DNA of 64,000 bases from Coenobita brevimanus (GCA_032717465.1 CM064658.1:10283350-10347349), one strand, 5' to 3'; counted from the first letter of the stretch, positions 1-12,443 are shown. Numbers and translations: made by a program. The notes: generated from the letters alone by a model not told the origin.

Positions 1-208
1 TTCATTGCATCGCTGTTGTCTGGAGACAGTCTGGCCAGCTTTATTCGTTTTCCAAATCATCCCTTATCTATTGTAGAAAAAAATATTAACTACTGAATCA
101 ATACGAATCGTTTAATAAGTATTACACGTTATTATGGAAGGCAAGAATGTTGCAATGGCAAGAAGGCAGAACCATTTAATTATGTAGTGAAATGACATGT
201 TTTTTTTG

Positions 209-246
<38 letters not shown>

Positions 247-399
247 TGTTTTGAATGTAGAAGAAAGCTGCAGTGCAAGATGGCTTTACCAATGTCATCT
301 TGCAGTATAATTGAGATATGAATAGTCAAAGACTACATTACCAACAATTGCATTATTTTGTATTCGCTGTAGTAATGGCAGAGACACGGAACGCAGTGG
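1..399. other. No gene recognised; GA microsatellite
   Basis: No coding region or known repeat family was recognised here. A (GA)n tract lies at 213-244. Confidence 0.6.
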
Positions 400-479
400 G
401 TGAAGAGTGCAAACGATCCTAAGGTCATTACCCTCCGTGGCCGATAGGGCGGTGGGAGGTGGGAAAGTCATCAAGATAA

Positions 480-1265
480 ACTGCCCTTCTCACGGGTGTC
501 TCTGTCAGGACTGTGAACCGATGGATTCGTCGGTGGCAAATGGAGGGCTCAGCTGAGACAAGTCACCAAAGTGAAAGACTTCGAGTTCTCACTCGTCAAG
601 ATGTCGCCCGTAAAGAGGGTATGGTAAACGAGCAGTCAAATTGTTCAGCAGTTTAGGTTACTCGGACTCTAAAGCTTCCCTGCGATCCGTGGACGACGAG
701 AAGACGCATTCACGAGATGGGCATTCACTGTTACAGGACGGCCAAGATAGAAAAAACTCTCTCAAGACAATAGTGTAGACTAGGCTTTGCTCTACAATAT
801 TTAGGAGCAGACATATATTCTTGGAATACAGTAACATTTACTGATAAGAAATATTTCACGTCGGTGGAAGCACGGGCTCGAACGTGCTGGAGACCAGTAA
901 ACACACAGTATGAAAATAATAATATATAGGAGATGGGCAAAAATGGTAGGGTGTCCCTATCATTTTGGGGATGGATGTGAGCCAATAGGCCTGGAGAACT
1001 GACGAAAATAGAAGGAAGATTTACAGGGCAAAAATACATTGACGTGTTAGAAAATGTTTTATTGCCATCCGTGCGAAGTATGGCAATCCCACATCCTCAT
1101 CCTATTAGACTCATCCACGACAGGAGTCCTGTGTATATGTGCAGAGAGGTAAAAGATTGGCTACATCAGCACACAGAAGTGGTAGTCCTCCATTGGCCCT
1201 CAAAGGGATGTGAAATAAATCCAATCGATTGTATGTGTGTCATTAATACTGTAGTGTTTGACTGA
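480..1265 (+). pseudogene. Tc1-like transposase relic
   Basis: This is a decayed DDE transposase of the Tc1/mariner superfamily, which would cut and paste its own element at TA sites. At 492-600 one frame reads as a helix-turn-helix stretch (TGVSVRTVNRWIRRW) typical of the Tc1 DNA-binding half. From about 720 a second stretch contains RLGFALQYL, a TFTDKKYF block (normally FTDEK around the first catalytic Asp), a SFWGWM block, and RFTGQKYIDVLENVLLPSV. The C-terminal ORF at 1044-1265 has IHDRSPVY, where the family has a DNAPxH-type second Asp, and WPSKGCEINPID, where the family has WPxxSPDLNPIE. The third acidic residue is therefore Asp instead of Glu. Stops and frameshifts interrupt the frame (for example near 775 and 925), so it cannot be active. 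Terminal inverted repeats were not located. Family call is firm; limits are approximate. Confidence 0.85.
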
Positions 1266-1289
1266 TATAAATTCATTTGTTTAACTCAT

Positions 1290-2600
1290 TAGTTTCATTT
1301 TTCTCAAATTAAAATTTGCCGTTACATTTTCTAACTTCATCCCAAGCACCTCCCGAAGCTGATTGAACTGACCAGGCTTTTGCCGTAAAGTTCTTCCTTA
1401 GTTGGAGGGACTCAAAATCACGGTGGTATACTGGTAAGTGTGGTATGAATTATAACCTTATTAAAGACAGAAAAGTATGACCATAATATTCACTGAAAAG
1501 TTTAATATCCAGTGATAACCGACAACTGGCCCCTCTGCAAAGAATCCAACGAATCACAATTATGCAAACTATTATTAAAGAAATGAAATACAAACTGAAT
1601 GCTTCTACGCTATGAGGACTGAGAAACATTATAGTACTAACAGTTCCTCTGTAAGTCCCCTTATAAAAAATTATTTCTCGCGGAGTGTACAGTTACTTGT
1701 GTCTCATGGTCATACTATCAGTTTAATATAACCTTATTAGTGAATCATCATGAGATCATGGCAATATTGGTTACTTATCATCCCATGGATCTGGACACTG
1801 AATCCCTCCCTCTGCCCCCATCTCCTGCCACCCCGGCACCTCGCATCCCCCTCCTCCAGAGGCACCGTTGCTCGAACCTCATTTGGTATTCATGTTGTGC
1901 CTGGGATCAGGACAAAACTTTTGACCGCCAGTGTACATGCTCGACGAAAGTTCGGATCATCAACTCTTGTCTTTTGTAGTGACCCTCAGTCAGAGTTCAT
2001 CCCTATATTCAGTCGACAATTTTTTGCCGACAGAATTTCAAAGGAACATCTTGAAAGTATTGGATAATGCGAGTATTGAAAACAATAAGTAAAATAATCT
2101 AAAAGACCGCATCTTAACATATATGACATACTTATAAACGTATTCTTTTTCATTATTACATAATAAACCCATGGCTAAAAATTGTCTACTGAATATTGGG
2201 GGGAAGAACCGTCTTGTAACCTGCCCTTACGGTAGAAAAATAGATACCGGTGTCTGACTGTTCGTTTTGCATTTCGCCAGTCCTGGGCCGGTCTCGATTA
2301 AACCCATTGAAATACCATTCGTGATCCGAGACAGGATTAGATAAGTTAGGTCATTAATCGTTACAGGATTACTCATTGGGTGGATATTAATTTATACTAA
2401 GTAGGAGAGATAGGAACTGTAGGTGTCGGAGGTTGAGACTCGTTCGTTGAGGCAGAATACTGCCTCGAGTCAGCTAGTCGTGAGTCCTTTCGTTAACAAT
2501 AGAAAACCTAAGCATCTCATCACTTAATCATTACGTGGATCACTGTGCTTGCAATGCAAACACGGCAATTGTTTTAAGAGTCGATATATATTAAATATGT
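1290..2600. other. No recognisable gene
   Basis: About 1.3 kb of AT-rich sequence with only short spurious ORFs (for example overlapping frames at 1740-2067 with no domain resemblance). Nothing was recognised. Confidence 0.5.
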
Positions 2601-2604
2601 GAAA

Positions 2605-2811
2605 CAGTACTGTGGGTGACGTGGTAGTTAACGCTTCCGCCAGCCGATCCGTGTGACGTGGTTCCACCCCTGTCAGAAGAGATGGGTGTCTCCTATTAAA
2701 CACCAAACCCTTATCTTATGACCCAGGTCTTAGTAGCAGCCAGTCAGCAACCAACATCACATATCCTCTCACCCCGGGCCTCGGTGACGGGCGCTAAAGC
2801 AGCTAGGTTCG

Positions 2812-2848
<37 letters not shown>
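2605..2848 (+). repeat. tRNA-derived SINE with poly(A) tail
   Basis: A tRNA-like head is visible: an A-box-like TGACGTGGTAGTTAACGC near 2617-2634 and a B-box-like GGTTCCACCCC near 2660. A unique body of about 120 bp follows and the unit ends in a 35-base poly(A) run (2814-2848). This is the layout of a Pol III retroposon. The head resembles that of the minus-strand SINE near 61.5 kb. Family limits are inferred. Confidence 0.6.
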
Positions 2849-2851
<3 letters not shown>

Positions 2852-3510
2852 GTGTTTCAGCCTAAATTTCATGTTGGTTATGTTGCATTTACCAATCACA
2901 TACGTAATATCACAGGCAGTGGTGATAATAATGTCCCAACAATTCATGAATCAATAGCAATTGTGCTTAAAATGACTGGAAGCTTTTGCATACTGTGATG
3001 GAGAGGTGGTGTCTTCATCTTGCTGTAATGTGAGATAATGTTGTTCGGTGAATAATCGATGTGCGTGCAAATGTGTGACCTCACACATAAGCGGCACCGC
3101 TCACAATCAGTTTTCCTTGTAATGTGTAATTCAGACATTCGGTAGATGAATGGACTATGAAGGTGTGCTGTAATGATCATAGTCATATGAAATATGATAT
3201 CATAGGTGATATAATAGCCACATTCGACAACAGTATGCATAAACTCTTTGCCTGTTGAGGTGACAGTATTTTAACCTCCTACCTCTTCGTGGTGCACCAC
3301 AGAACACATAAAAACATCTGCCTGAAGTACTACCAACGAGGAAATAAGCAACCGTTAACAGTGTCTGAACATTATCCTAATGTTTACTGGTCAGTGTCAT
3401 TCATGATGTGAATATGGCAGGTAACCTTATTTGTAACTGGACGTAGATGTTAGGTAAATGCATTCCTCTTCAACCTATACTGATAATCCTATGAAATGGA
3501 ATTACTGATA

Positions 3511-3514
<4 letters not shown>
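2849..3514. other. No recognisable gene
   Basis: Unique-looking AT-rich sequence. The 98-codon minus-strand ORF at 2944-3240 has no domain-like features and is probably spurious. Confidence 0.5.

Positions 3515-3588
<74 letters not shown>
3515..3588. repeat. (GA)n microsatellite
   Basis: Uninterrupted GA dinucleotide tract of about 74 bp. Confidence 0.98.
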
Positions 3589-3817
3589 CTTGGAGCGATT
3601 CCAGTACTGTATATAGTGCATCAGCATGTTATGGTAACAGTGTAAAAACAACACAGAAAGTAAAATGTTTAGTATTGTCAAGAATGCAAATATTTAGTAG
3701 AATGCTAATGGATCTCAGAAACTCGTTCGGCAATTACTATCACTGGCGGTATGAATAACGTAACCCCCCCTCCCACCCTGTCCGGCGCCTGCCCTGGCCT
3801 TCACTATGCCAAGCTTA

Positions 3818-4052
3818 GGCTGCGTCCACAGAGAAAACAGGTTGCCGGCGCGCTGGTTTCCGGCACCGACCCGCGCTGGTTACCTGCGCGGGTAGGTGTT
3901 CACAAAGGAAGCAGGTAACCGACCCGCGCGACGTTAAAGGGACGTTAAAGGGACAAGGTCGCAGTCAGCTGTGATCTACCAGGCATACAGTGAAGATGTC
4001 AAGCTCGTCGTCTGATGAGTTCATGTTGCTTGACAGTGATCACCCAAAGATC
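3818..4052 (+). mobile_element. PIF/Harbinger-like element, left end with start of nuclease ORF
   Basis: The end begins GGCTGCGTCCACAGAGAAA directly after TTA (3815-3817), matching the 3-bp TWA target preference of PIF/Harbinger elements. A GC-rich subterminal block follows, then an ATG at 3996 opening MSSSSSDEFMLLDSDHPKI. The same end and coding start occur inverted at 9739-10036, where the frame continues into a HARBI1-type N-terminus. Here the ORF is cut after about 19 codons by a (CATC)n run and an RTE tail. A short direct repeat, GACGTTAAAGG, occurs twice near 3930-3955. Confidence 0.7.
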
Positions 4053-4310
4053 CATCCATCCATCCATCCATCCATTGCCAGACGCCTTAATCCCGTAAGG
4101 GGTGGCCACAAACAAATCGCCTCCATGTCGCCCTGTCCCCCGTCATTTCATTGCCCTGCTCCCAGTTCACACCCCCCTCTCTCATATACCTCCATCTCAT
4201 CCTTGGCCTCCCCCTCCCTCTCCCCCCTTCCATCTCACTCACATACACTCTCTTCATCAGTCTCTCACTCTCCATCCTCTCCACATGGCCTAACCACCAC
4301 AGATCTAATG
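4053..4310 (-). mobile_element. RTE LINE 3'-end fragment
   Basis: On the minus strand this is the extreme 3' end of the RTE family seen complete at 4886-7945. It encodes the C-terminal tail (a RFVCGHPLRD-like ending), then the terminal sequence GGCGTCTGGCAATGG, and ends in a tetranucleotide (GGAT)n tail. It is a dead-on-arrival 5'-truncated copy inserted into the Harbinger end. Confidence 0.8.
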
Positions 4311-4423
4311 GGTAAAATCTGGGACCGTCTCACAAGGGGGGGGGGTCAGTGTTGTAGCGTCCCAGCCAAGTTATATACCCATTACTTATCCCCGGGCAAT
4401 ACCGGTTATCCCTCCTATACCCC

Positions 4424-4660
4424 TTTCACCTTAACTTGGCCCAGATTTTCTCCTTTTCCTGTTTATTTCACGTAGCTCAGCGGCAGAAAACAATGCTATG
4501 GCTCTACATCCTTCCCATAGCACTTCTTCGTGACTATACTCCTTTCACCTTAACTTGGGCCAGATTTTCGTCCTTTTGCAGCTTATTTCACGTAGCTCAG
4601 TGGCAGAAAGACAATGCTATGGCTCTACAATCTTCCCACAGCACTTCTTCGTGACTATAA
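4424..4660 (+). repeat. Tandem pair of a ~118-bp dispersed repeat (family C)
   Basis: Two adjacent units share CCTTTCACCTTAACTTGG, then TTTCACGTAGCTCAG, GGCAGAAA, and the end CACTTCTTCGTGACTATA. The block TAGCTCAGTGGCAGA resembles a tRNA A box, so a SINE origin is possible. Diverged copies lie at 29440-29565, 39165-39290 and, inverted, 18000-18110. Confidence 0.75.
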
Positions 4661-4885
4661 AGATGGAGATGTTACGTTCGGGCCAAAATGGGGTGAAGAA
4701 AATAGTTTATGATAAAATATACACAGAAAACGGGACACCAAAAGCCTGCCTTCGTCTTTGAAAAAATAAAATAAATAAAAAATAATAATAATAATAAAAA
4801 TCGTTAGCTTAGGCGTTCGAATCAGACTAGAGTTATACACCAAACTCTTCCCCAGCTACAAAAATACTTATATAACTATCTATCT

Positions 4886-7800
4886 ATTGCCAGACGCCTC
4901 AATCCCGTACGGGGTGGCCACAAACAAATCGCCTCCACGTCGTCCTGTACCCCGCCATTTCACTTCCCTGCTCCCAACTCACACCTCTCTCTCTCATATA
5001 CCTCTCCACCCCATCCTTCCATCTCATCCTCTGTCTCCCCCTCCCTCTTCCCCCCTCCACCTCATTCACATACACTCTCTTCTTCAGTCTTTCACCCTCC
5101 ATCCTCTCCACATGGATAAACCACTTCAGTGTGTTCCTCATAACACGTCCTATCACATCCATATCAACACCACAACGTTTCTTTATATCCTCATTTGTCA
5201 GCCTGTCTCTCCATGTGACTCCACAGGCACCTCTCAAATAACTCATTTCCACTGCTCTCACTCTTGACTTGTGTCCTTCCAACAACATCCAAGCTTCACT
5301 TCCATACGTTAGAGTTGGTATCACAATACTGTCACGTATTAATTTCACTTCCCTGTTTCTTATCATTGCTTTCAAAGAACCAGCAACCTTTCTTCCCTGC
5401 TGTACCCTTTCAAGCACTTCACCCTCCAAACCTCCATCCTTACTCATCACACTACCCAAGTACTTAAACGTACTCACATTTTCCAATTCCTCACCATCCA
5501 ACCTCGCTGTACATTCACTGACTTCACCTCTCTCAAAGACCATCACTTTACTCTTCCCTACATTCACCTTTAGATTCCGTTTCTTACACACTCTCCCAAA
5601 CTCATCCACCAAGCCTTGCAGCTCCCCTTCGTCTTCACTCAACAACACAGTATCATCTGCAAACAACAGTACAGGGAGTTTCCAAACACTATCCTCTCTC
5701 ACCAGGGCCACTCCAACATCCACTACTCTACCTTGTACCTCTATTATTACCCCGCCCATACACAGATTGAACAACCATGGAGACATGACACATCCCTGTT
5801 TCAACCCAACCTCCAAAGAGAAAAATTCACTTAGTTCATTATCCACACGCACTGCAGCCTTAGCACCATCATACATACTCTTCACAGCATTCAACAACTT
5901 CCCATCTACTCCATGTATTCTTAATACTTTCCACAATCCTTGTCTATCCACCCTGTCATATGCTTTCTCCAAATCCATGAAAGCCGCATACAACTTCTTT
6001 CCCTTCTCTAGAAACTTTTCCACTAAAGATCTAAGAATGAATATCTGATCTACACAACCTCTTCCCTTCCTAAAGCCTCCCTGTTCTTCTCCAACTAATT
6101 CCTTTGTTCTTTCTCTAACTCTGTCAATAAGTATCCTACCATACACTTTTCCTATTATACTAAGAAGACAAATGCCCCTATGATTACCACACACTTCTTT
6201 TTCCCCTTTTCCTAATTATACCTGACTTCCAATCCTCCGGGACTCTACCTTCCTCCCAGGGCAATCTGCACATCTTCCACATCCATTCTACTACTATCTC
6301 TTCCCCATGCTTCAGCATTTCACCACACACTCCATCAATTCCTGGGGCTTTCCCCAATTTCACTTTCTTCATTGCTTCCACAACTTCTATCCCACTGATT
6401 TCTTCCTGTCTTCTCACCTTCCTCCTTCTCCCAGCCATTCCCAGCCACTTATACTCGCATTACTTCCATCCTGTATGTTCAACAATTCCTTAAAGTGTTC
6501 TCTCCATCTGCTCACTTTTTCTCCCTTCTCCACTAGTAATCTACCATTTTTATCTTTCACTCCCCTGCTAACTTCACTTCCACCCTGTCTTACTCTCTTC
6601 ACCTCTTTCCAGAACATTTTCTTACAGTCCCTCCACTTTACACTCAAATTCCTTCCAAATTCCTCATCTGCTCTCTTCTTACTCTGTCTTACTAATCTTT
6701 TCACCTCTCTCTTTCTTTCTACATATAACTCTCTCTTCCACCTCTCAGCTTCTTCCACGTCCCTATTCTCATCCATTCATTGTATGCTTTCTTCTTTTGT
6801 GCCACAGCCTGTCTCACCTCTTCAGTCCACCACACTGTTTCTTGCACCCCCCTCCGTCTTCTCTTCCTCCCACACACCACATCACATGCTGCACATATTT
6901 CTTCTGTAAATATCCTGCACACACCTTCCACGTCCCCCATCTGCTCCAATTCATATTTGCCCAATCGTTCCTCCACTTCTCTCTTATACTCTGCCTTTTT
7001 CTCATCCTCTTGTAACCTTTCCACTCTCCTTGCAACTACTCCTTCCTCTCGTCTTTCCCTTTTTCTATTCCTCCATCTTACTTGTATTCTAATTCTGACC
7101 ACCACCAAGTAGTGGTCAGAAAGTCCACTCTCCCAACTTCTATAAACTCTTGCATCCATTACACATCTTCGCATCCTTTCATCCACACACACATAATCAA
7201 TCATTGCCTTCCCTTCATTCAGTTCACCACCCACCCTTCTCATCACTCGCCATGTATGCCTGTGGATCATTTTATGCCTGCAGAGGGTATTTGCTATCAC
7301 CAACCCCCTCCCAGCACAAATGTCCACTAACGCACTGCCATTCTCATCTATCGCAGCAGGCACACCCCACTCACCAACTATTCCATCCACCTTCACATTC
7401 CCTACTTTACCATTCATATTACCAATCAAAAACACTCTCTCATTCCTTCCAAACTTTTCCATGCACACTTCCACATTTGTCCAGAACTCTTCTCTCACTC
7501 TGCTAGCACAATCTTGCGTTGGCGCATACACACACACAATCGCCCACATTTGTATTCCAACTTTCAAGTTTACCCACACAATCCTTGACCCAACTGATCC
7601 ATACTGTCTTATGCTCTTCTTCCATCTTTTACTCACAACTATACATACTCCTTCCTTCGCCCTCTCATTCTCACCCACTCCTGCACATATACCCCATCCA
7701 TACTCCTATTCTCTCACACTTTCTCCTCTCCATTTTGTTTCAGTTATTCCACATACATCCACTTTCACACCCTCAAGCACCTGGACAATCTCTCTCTCGT

Positions 7801-7945
7801 TCACCTCATCATTCGCTCCTCTTACATTCCACGTAGCCATTACCAAGTCCTTTGTCCGGTCCTGGGTCGTCATCGTTTGGTCAGTCCTTGTCTGAGGCTT
7901 GTTGTTTGTTTTTTTAGTTAGTTGTTTTCCGTGGAGGGGCACTCT
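4886..7945 (-). pseudogene. RTE-clade LINE: AP endonuclease plus reverse transcriptase, frameshifted
   Basis: A nearly complete RTE-type non-LTR retrotransposon that would copy its RNA into nicked target DNA. Reading right to left, the AP endonuclease starts near 7942 (MATWNVRGANDEV, ITETKW) and continues through 7678-6719 with YAPTQD, a GNMNGKVGN block and SDHYLVVV. The family has GDMN at the third motif, so a catalytic Asp is replaced by Asn. The RT occupies 6438-4899: GGFRKGRGCVDQIF, AAFMDLEKAYDRVDR, GLKQGCVMSPWLFN and the catalytic LLFADDTVLLSE. The C-terminal RTE domain ends at RRFVCGHPVRD (4899). The frame is broken into five segments with shifts near 7690, 6750, 6430 and 6190, so it is inactive. 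The last ORF (431 codons, 4899-6194) is intact. The 5' end abuts a Harbinger-type terminus at 7945-7948. The 3' tail carries ATAG repeats, as in other copies here. Confidence 0.93.
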
Positions 7946-7947
7946 AA

Positions 7948-9595
7948 GGGTGCGTTCACAGAGAAAGTGAGTTTACCCGCGCGGGTTACCGGCGCCGACC
8001 TGCGCCAAGAATTAAATCATACAAACAAGTGGGGGTGTTCATAGAAGAAGAGGGGTCGAGCGTGTTGGAGCAGCCAGCCTGCTTCAACCCGCTTTCCGGA
8101 ATCCTCGGACCATTCTTGCCTACTCAACCCGCGCAGGTAGAGGTGTACAGTTGGCCGCGCTTCCAAGTTCCCTGAACTTCACCCATAGTCAGCGATGTGG
8201 CACTTGGTGTATTTGTTTGGATCATTGGACACGTACTGTAGCAGTATGAAGAGCTGGGACCTCGCATTAGTGACCTGGCACGGACAGTGAGTAACGGAAT
8301 TTTCCTCTCAGCATCTGTGCATTGTCGAACCTATGTATCACTTGAATAACGATAAACATTAGGATATAACTGGACCCTGTATCGGGTGTCTAGTTTGGTG
8401 AGGAGGATGTGTGGCTAGAAGTGGAGGGGAGGGAGAGGAGGGGGGAGGGGTGGGCTTTCCCACTCTGGGTAGCTTCGCAAAGGGTTTCGGGAAGAAGGTT
8501 CACCAGCAACTATGTATGAATCTGGTTATATAAGAAACCAACAAATAAACCACCACAAATGTAAGAGTCACACATCACTATAATGGAATCAACTAAAAAT
8601 GGAGGATAACCACGTAAACATATCCTGCTGTTTCATTACAAAATTCAGGTGGCACACACAAGGTGCCAATCAAGACGAATATACTGCCACAGCATGTCAT
8701 ATTATATGGTATTCCTGGTAGACATAACAGGGAGTAGCATTTTGGCACCATGCTATCACCTATGAAGGTATTCTATTAGGTATGCACACAGTGCAACTAC
8801 GATGTAGGCATACTAACATGCTTATAAAACTACACAATTTTTTTTATGAATGTGTCTACATTCCATATAACATCAGGAATAGTCGTTTTTTAACACTGTC
8901 ATTTTCATTGTTATTGACTAAAATAGTGTTATTGTGGTGACGAGTCAAGTGGCCTCATGAATCAGCCTCCACCTCCCCCGCACCAACCACACGCCACATC
9001 ACATGATAAGCCTAATACTTAACAAAATGAGGTCTGCTGTGTCTTACGTATCACTATATCGCGTTCACAGCTGTACTGAGAGCCAAGTAATACATATATT
9101 ATTTAGCCCTCTATACAAAGGTGAAAGCATGCCGTGTGTGTGTGCCCCTAACCATGTGAATGTCTGTTGTCTCGCTCGTTTCCTGTAAAGTATTGGGTTC
9201 CAGCTTACGACTCAGCAAGAAACAGGAGAGCCCGACCCTCCCCCCTCCATTCCCTCCCCTTCCCCACTAGACACACCTCCTCCTCACCAAACTAGACACC
9301 CGGTACAGGGTCCAGTTATATCCTACTGCTCATCACTATTCAACTGATACAGAGGTTCGATAATGCACAGACGCTGAGAGGAAAATTCCGTTACTCACTG
9401 TCCATGCCAGGTCACTATTGCGAGGTCCCAGCTCTTCATACTGCTACGGTACGTGTCCAAAGATCCAAACAAATACAGCGGTGCCACATCGCTGACTATG
9501 GGTGAAGCTCAGGAAACTTGGGAGTGCGGCCAACTCTACAGACTGGCTGTGGCGCGAAATTGTGGAGATTGTGACGCGCCAGTAATATGCAGAAA
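7948..9595. mobile_element. Harbinger-type terminus plus element with long inverted arms
   Basis: GGGTGCGTTCACAGAGAAAG at 7948 follows TAA and matches the terminus at 3818, so it is a second Harbinger-type end; GC-rich subterminal sequence follows. From about 8149-8440 and 9243-9536 two ~290-bp arms are inverted copies of each other, with shared blocks such as CAGCGATGTGGCAC and GAAGAGCTGGGACCTCGCA. They are separated by about 800 bp without coding potential. Together this looks like a non-autonomous fold-back element. The right-hand limit is uncertain. Confidence 0.55.
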
Positions 9596-9738
9596 TCTTT
9601 TTTTTTTTTTTCTCCATTTTTATCAGAATCAGTCATTGTGGACTCAGGATCAATATGGAAACAAAGATAATGAAATTCAAACATTTTGTGATGGAAAGGC
9701 TATCAGTTATTCCCACAATTTTTTGTGGGAAAAATTAA

Positions 9739-10036
9739 TATAACTCCTTTTTAAAATCACAAAAAAGATGGTGATATTCTCCAAGTTGTTCTCTCTTGCA
9801 GTTTATTTCATGAGTTGCTATTTTTTTCCTTTTGATCTTTGGGTGATCATTGTCAAGCAACATGAACTCATCAGATGACGAGCTTGACATCTTCACTGTA
9901 TAAATGTCCCTTTAATGTCGTGCAGGTCAGAGCTGGTTACCTGCTTCCTCTGTGAACACCTACCCGCGCTGGTAACCAGCGCTGGTCGGCGCCGGAAACC
10001 AGCGCGCAGGCAACCTGCTTTCTCTGTGTACACAGT
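9739..10036 (-). mobile_element. PIF/Harbinger-like element, inverted end with HARBI1-type N-terminus
   Basis: This is the inverted counterpart of 3818-4052. The terminus CTTTCTCTGTG lies near 10018-10030, with a GC-rich subterminal block inside it. An ATG on the minus strand at 9890 opens MSSSSDEFMLLDNDHPKI and continues to a stop near 9739. The later part reads EINCKREQLGEYHHL, which resembles the conserved start of HARBI1-like nucleases (family pattern xxINxxRxxxGEFHHL). Only about 50 codons remain and no catalytic DDE region is present. The family call is based on the terminus, the TWA target and this N-terminal motif. Confidence 0.65.
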
Positions 10037-10049
10037 AGGGTGGAGTGAA

Positions 10050-10440
10050 AAAACTTTTTTTTCGATTTTCAAAAGGCCTGGGTGGGGAAAAGTTGTGAGT
10101 TCATAATACAAATACTGTGTTAAAATTATTTTCCTCTAAGACAATATTTGGAATATGCACACTGAGCTTTAAGTTCTTCCCTATGACGCTAATTATGACG
10201 CATTTCTTCCAAATGCGCCAGGTATCTGTTGTCAACAACTATTGTGTAAAATAAGATATTTTAACAACTAAATGTGTAACAATTCCTTAAAGTGTTCTAG
10301 GCACACTTACTGCACTGGCTGGCTGCATCTACACAAGGCTAATGGACGACGAGTCGGAGGTGGAGCCGTCAACAGCCGTTCATGCCCAGTATCGCTTTAT
10401 CGGCAGTTCACGTACTGTACAGAAGGAGACACGTAGACGT
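10050..10440. other. No recognisable gene
   Basis: Unique-looking sequence between the Harbinger end and the hAT element; nothing recognised. Confidence 0.5.
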
Positions 10441-10604
10441 AGTGCTGCTAGTGGTGGGCGTAATCGATTACTAGTAATCGAATGATTCGATTACTTGTTG
10501 GAAAAGAACAGTAATCGATTACTTTTCCAGTAATCGATACTTCTGACCGATTACTCTGAAATTTGAAATAATGACAATGTTTGTTTCGTTTGGATCTGAT
10601 ACTT

Positions 10605-10759
<155 letters not shown>

Positions 10760-11214
10760 CAACTGTGCCACCAGGCATATAATATAGATTATATAATATT
10801 TGTTACATATTTTCAGTCGGGTGGCAGGGTACTTGTTACGTTTAATAAGAATTATATCCATTTAACAATAGTCAATAAAAGAAAACGGGATCAAGTAGCT
10901 GATGCTGCGATCACGGGGTGTGGACTACTGGACTCAACTAACTTATACACCAATGTGATTTAGGATGCAATTTGTAATCCAATAATTTTTTTTTATGAGT
11001 CATTGAAGCCATAACTATATTTGTGTAAAGCTGTAAACCATTAAAGGAGTTTGATATTATTAAGACTAATGTAATGAATTATTAAATTAGTAAAGGTTTA
11101 ACTTTGATAATGTAAATATATAATGCTGTTTGTCAATAATATGTTCTTGCCACAAAATACCCTTTAAATAACTTTTTTTTTTAATCAGGTATAAAAAATT
11201 TCTCCCATCTTTCC

Positions 11215-11465
11215 TGTCACTTCTTATTGCTTTTCTTTCCTTTACAGTTGGCTTTACATTGAGTGACAAGCCAAATGGTTTCCTGTAAGCCAAGAAACCA
11301 TTTACAACGCTGGGTGGTAACCATATAACCAAACCATACGTGCTCCCTACGTGTCAGCAAGTGGGTTGGTGGAGGGTTAGTGCCCCTACCCGTAAAACAA
11401 ATAACTCAAAGTCAATGACCACCCCTTACGGGATTATGGCGTCTGGCAATAGATAGAGAGATAGT
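11215..11465 (+). mobile_element. Internally deleted RTE (SINE-like derivative)
   Basis: The 3' end, ACCCCTTACGGGATTATGGCGTCTGGCAATAGATAG (11426-11460 region), is the terminal sequence and ATAG tail of the RTE family. The part just before it (GTGCCCCTACCCGTAAAACAA) matches the 5' leader of the full RTE copy next to its first ATG (minus strand, about 7925-7940). The unit is therefore RTE 5' leader joined to RTE 3' end, without coding sequence. A second copy lies at 54905-55130 (minus); partial leader copies are at 46098-46180 and 52050-52135. Confidence 0.75.
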
Positions 11466-11649
11466 ATAAAAAATATTCTGACACTTAAAACATTCGCTGA
11501 GTGAGGACTTGCCAGTTGCCACACGTGTAAAGTGTTATGTACTGAAAGTAATCGAACAGGTATCGATTACTATTCGATTACTTTAGAATAAAGTAATCAG
11601 TAATCGCGATTACTTTTCTTTGCTGGTATCGCCCACCACTAAGTGCTGC

Positions 11650-12360
11650 TAGCCAGGCGGTGTTGCCTCCCAGTCTCATATTATCGTACCCAGCACTATA
11701 AAATTCTCGCATTCTGATTCTGTTACGGATTAATGTAAGAGTTACACCAACTCCTACTGTATACTATCTTATATCACGTACAGTGCCGTATTACTACATT
11801 TTGTGATAATTGTCGTACGCAGCAACACTGGGCCGCCACCCAGCCGGGCACCATGCAATGTAACCGTCACTAACCGTATATAATAGTAATATTACCATAC
11901 AGTAGCCTCTGTTAGTTATTATTATACTTACACCAGACTTTTTAACAAACACAATATATTATTATTAAATGCACATACACATTAAAAATATCAAAATTTC
12001 AAATTACCTTAGATTTTGCATCAAATCTCCCCGAATTACCTCAGAATTACCTTAAAAATCCAATTACCTTAAAAATTACCTTAGATGAGTCAAAATTACC
12101 CAATCTAAGGTAATTACCTTGAAAGTGAGAGCCCTGATTGGGGCGTTGTGTGCTCGGCGGTTGTCTCTGCTGCAGTGGTCTGAGCTAACTTCCTCTTGCA
12201 CAATACAAGGCTCCCTGCCTGCCTGCTTATCATGAAGAAAGCTAGACACGGAGGGAGAGGGAATGGGGGAGGGGTATGATGCAAGGGGAGGCTGTTACGT
12301 GCTGTATAGTGTAGCGGAGTGTAAAAACAAGAAAAAAAATAAGTGAGATTTCTTCACCCC
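11650..12360. other. No recognisable gene
   Basis: AT-rich sequence. A patch near 12005-12120 repeats the words AATTACCTTA and AAAATTACC many times in both orientations, apparently low-complexity. No gene seen. Confidence 0.5.
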
Positions 12361-12363
12361 AAA

Positions 12364-12365
<2 letters not shown>

Positions 12366-12443
<78 letters not shown>
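12366..12443. repeat. (TA)n microsatellite at left outer edge of Penelope palindrome
   Basis: Pure TA tract of about 78 bp next to the 3' end of the left Penelope-like arm. Confidence 0.98.

Noticed and set aside
3990..4475. 161-codon ORF starting with MKMSSSSSDEF
   Set aside because: Only the first ~19 codons after the second ATG belong to a Harbinger ORF; the rest is antisense RTE tail and a tandem repeat.
5269..6048. 259-codon plus-strand ORF and the 200- and 191-codon plus ORFs at 6307-6909 and 7320-7895
   Set aside because: They are antisense to the RTE LINE coding strand, Ser/Thr/Pro-rich, and have no domain pattern.
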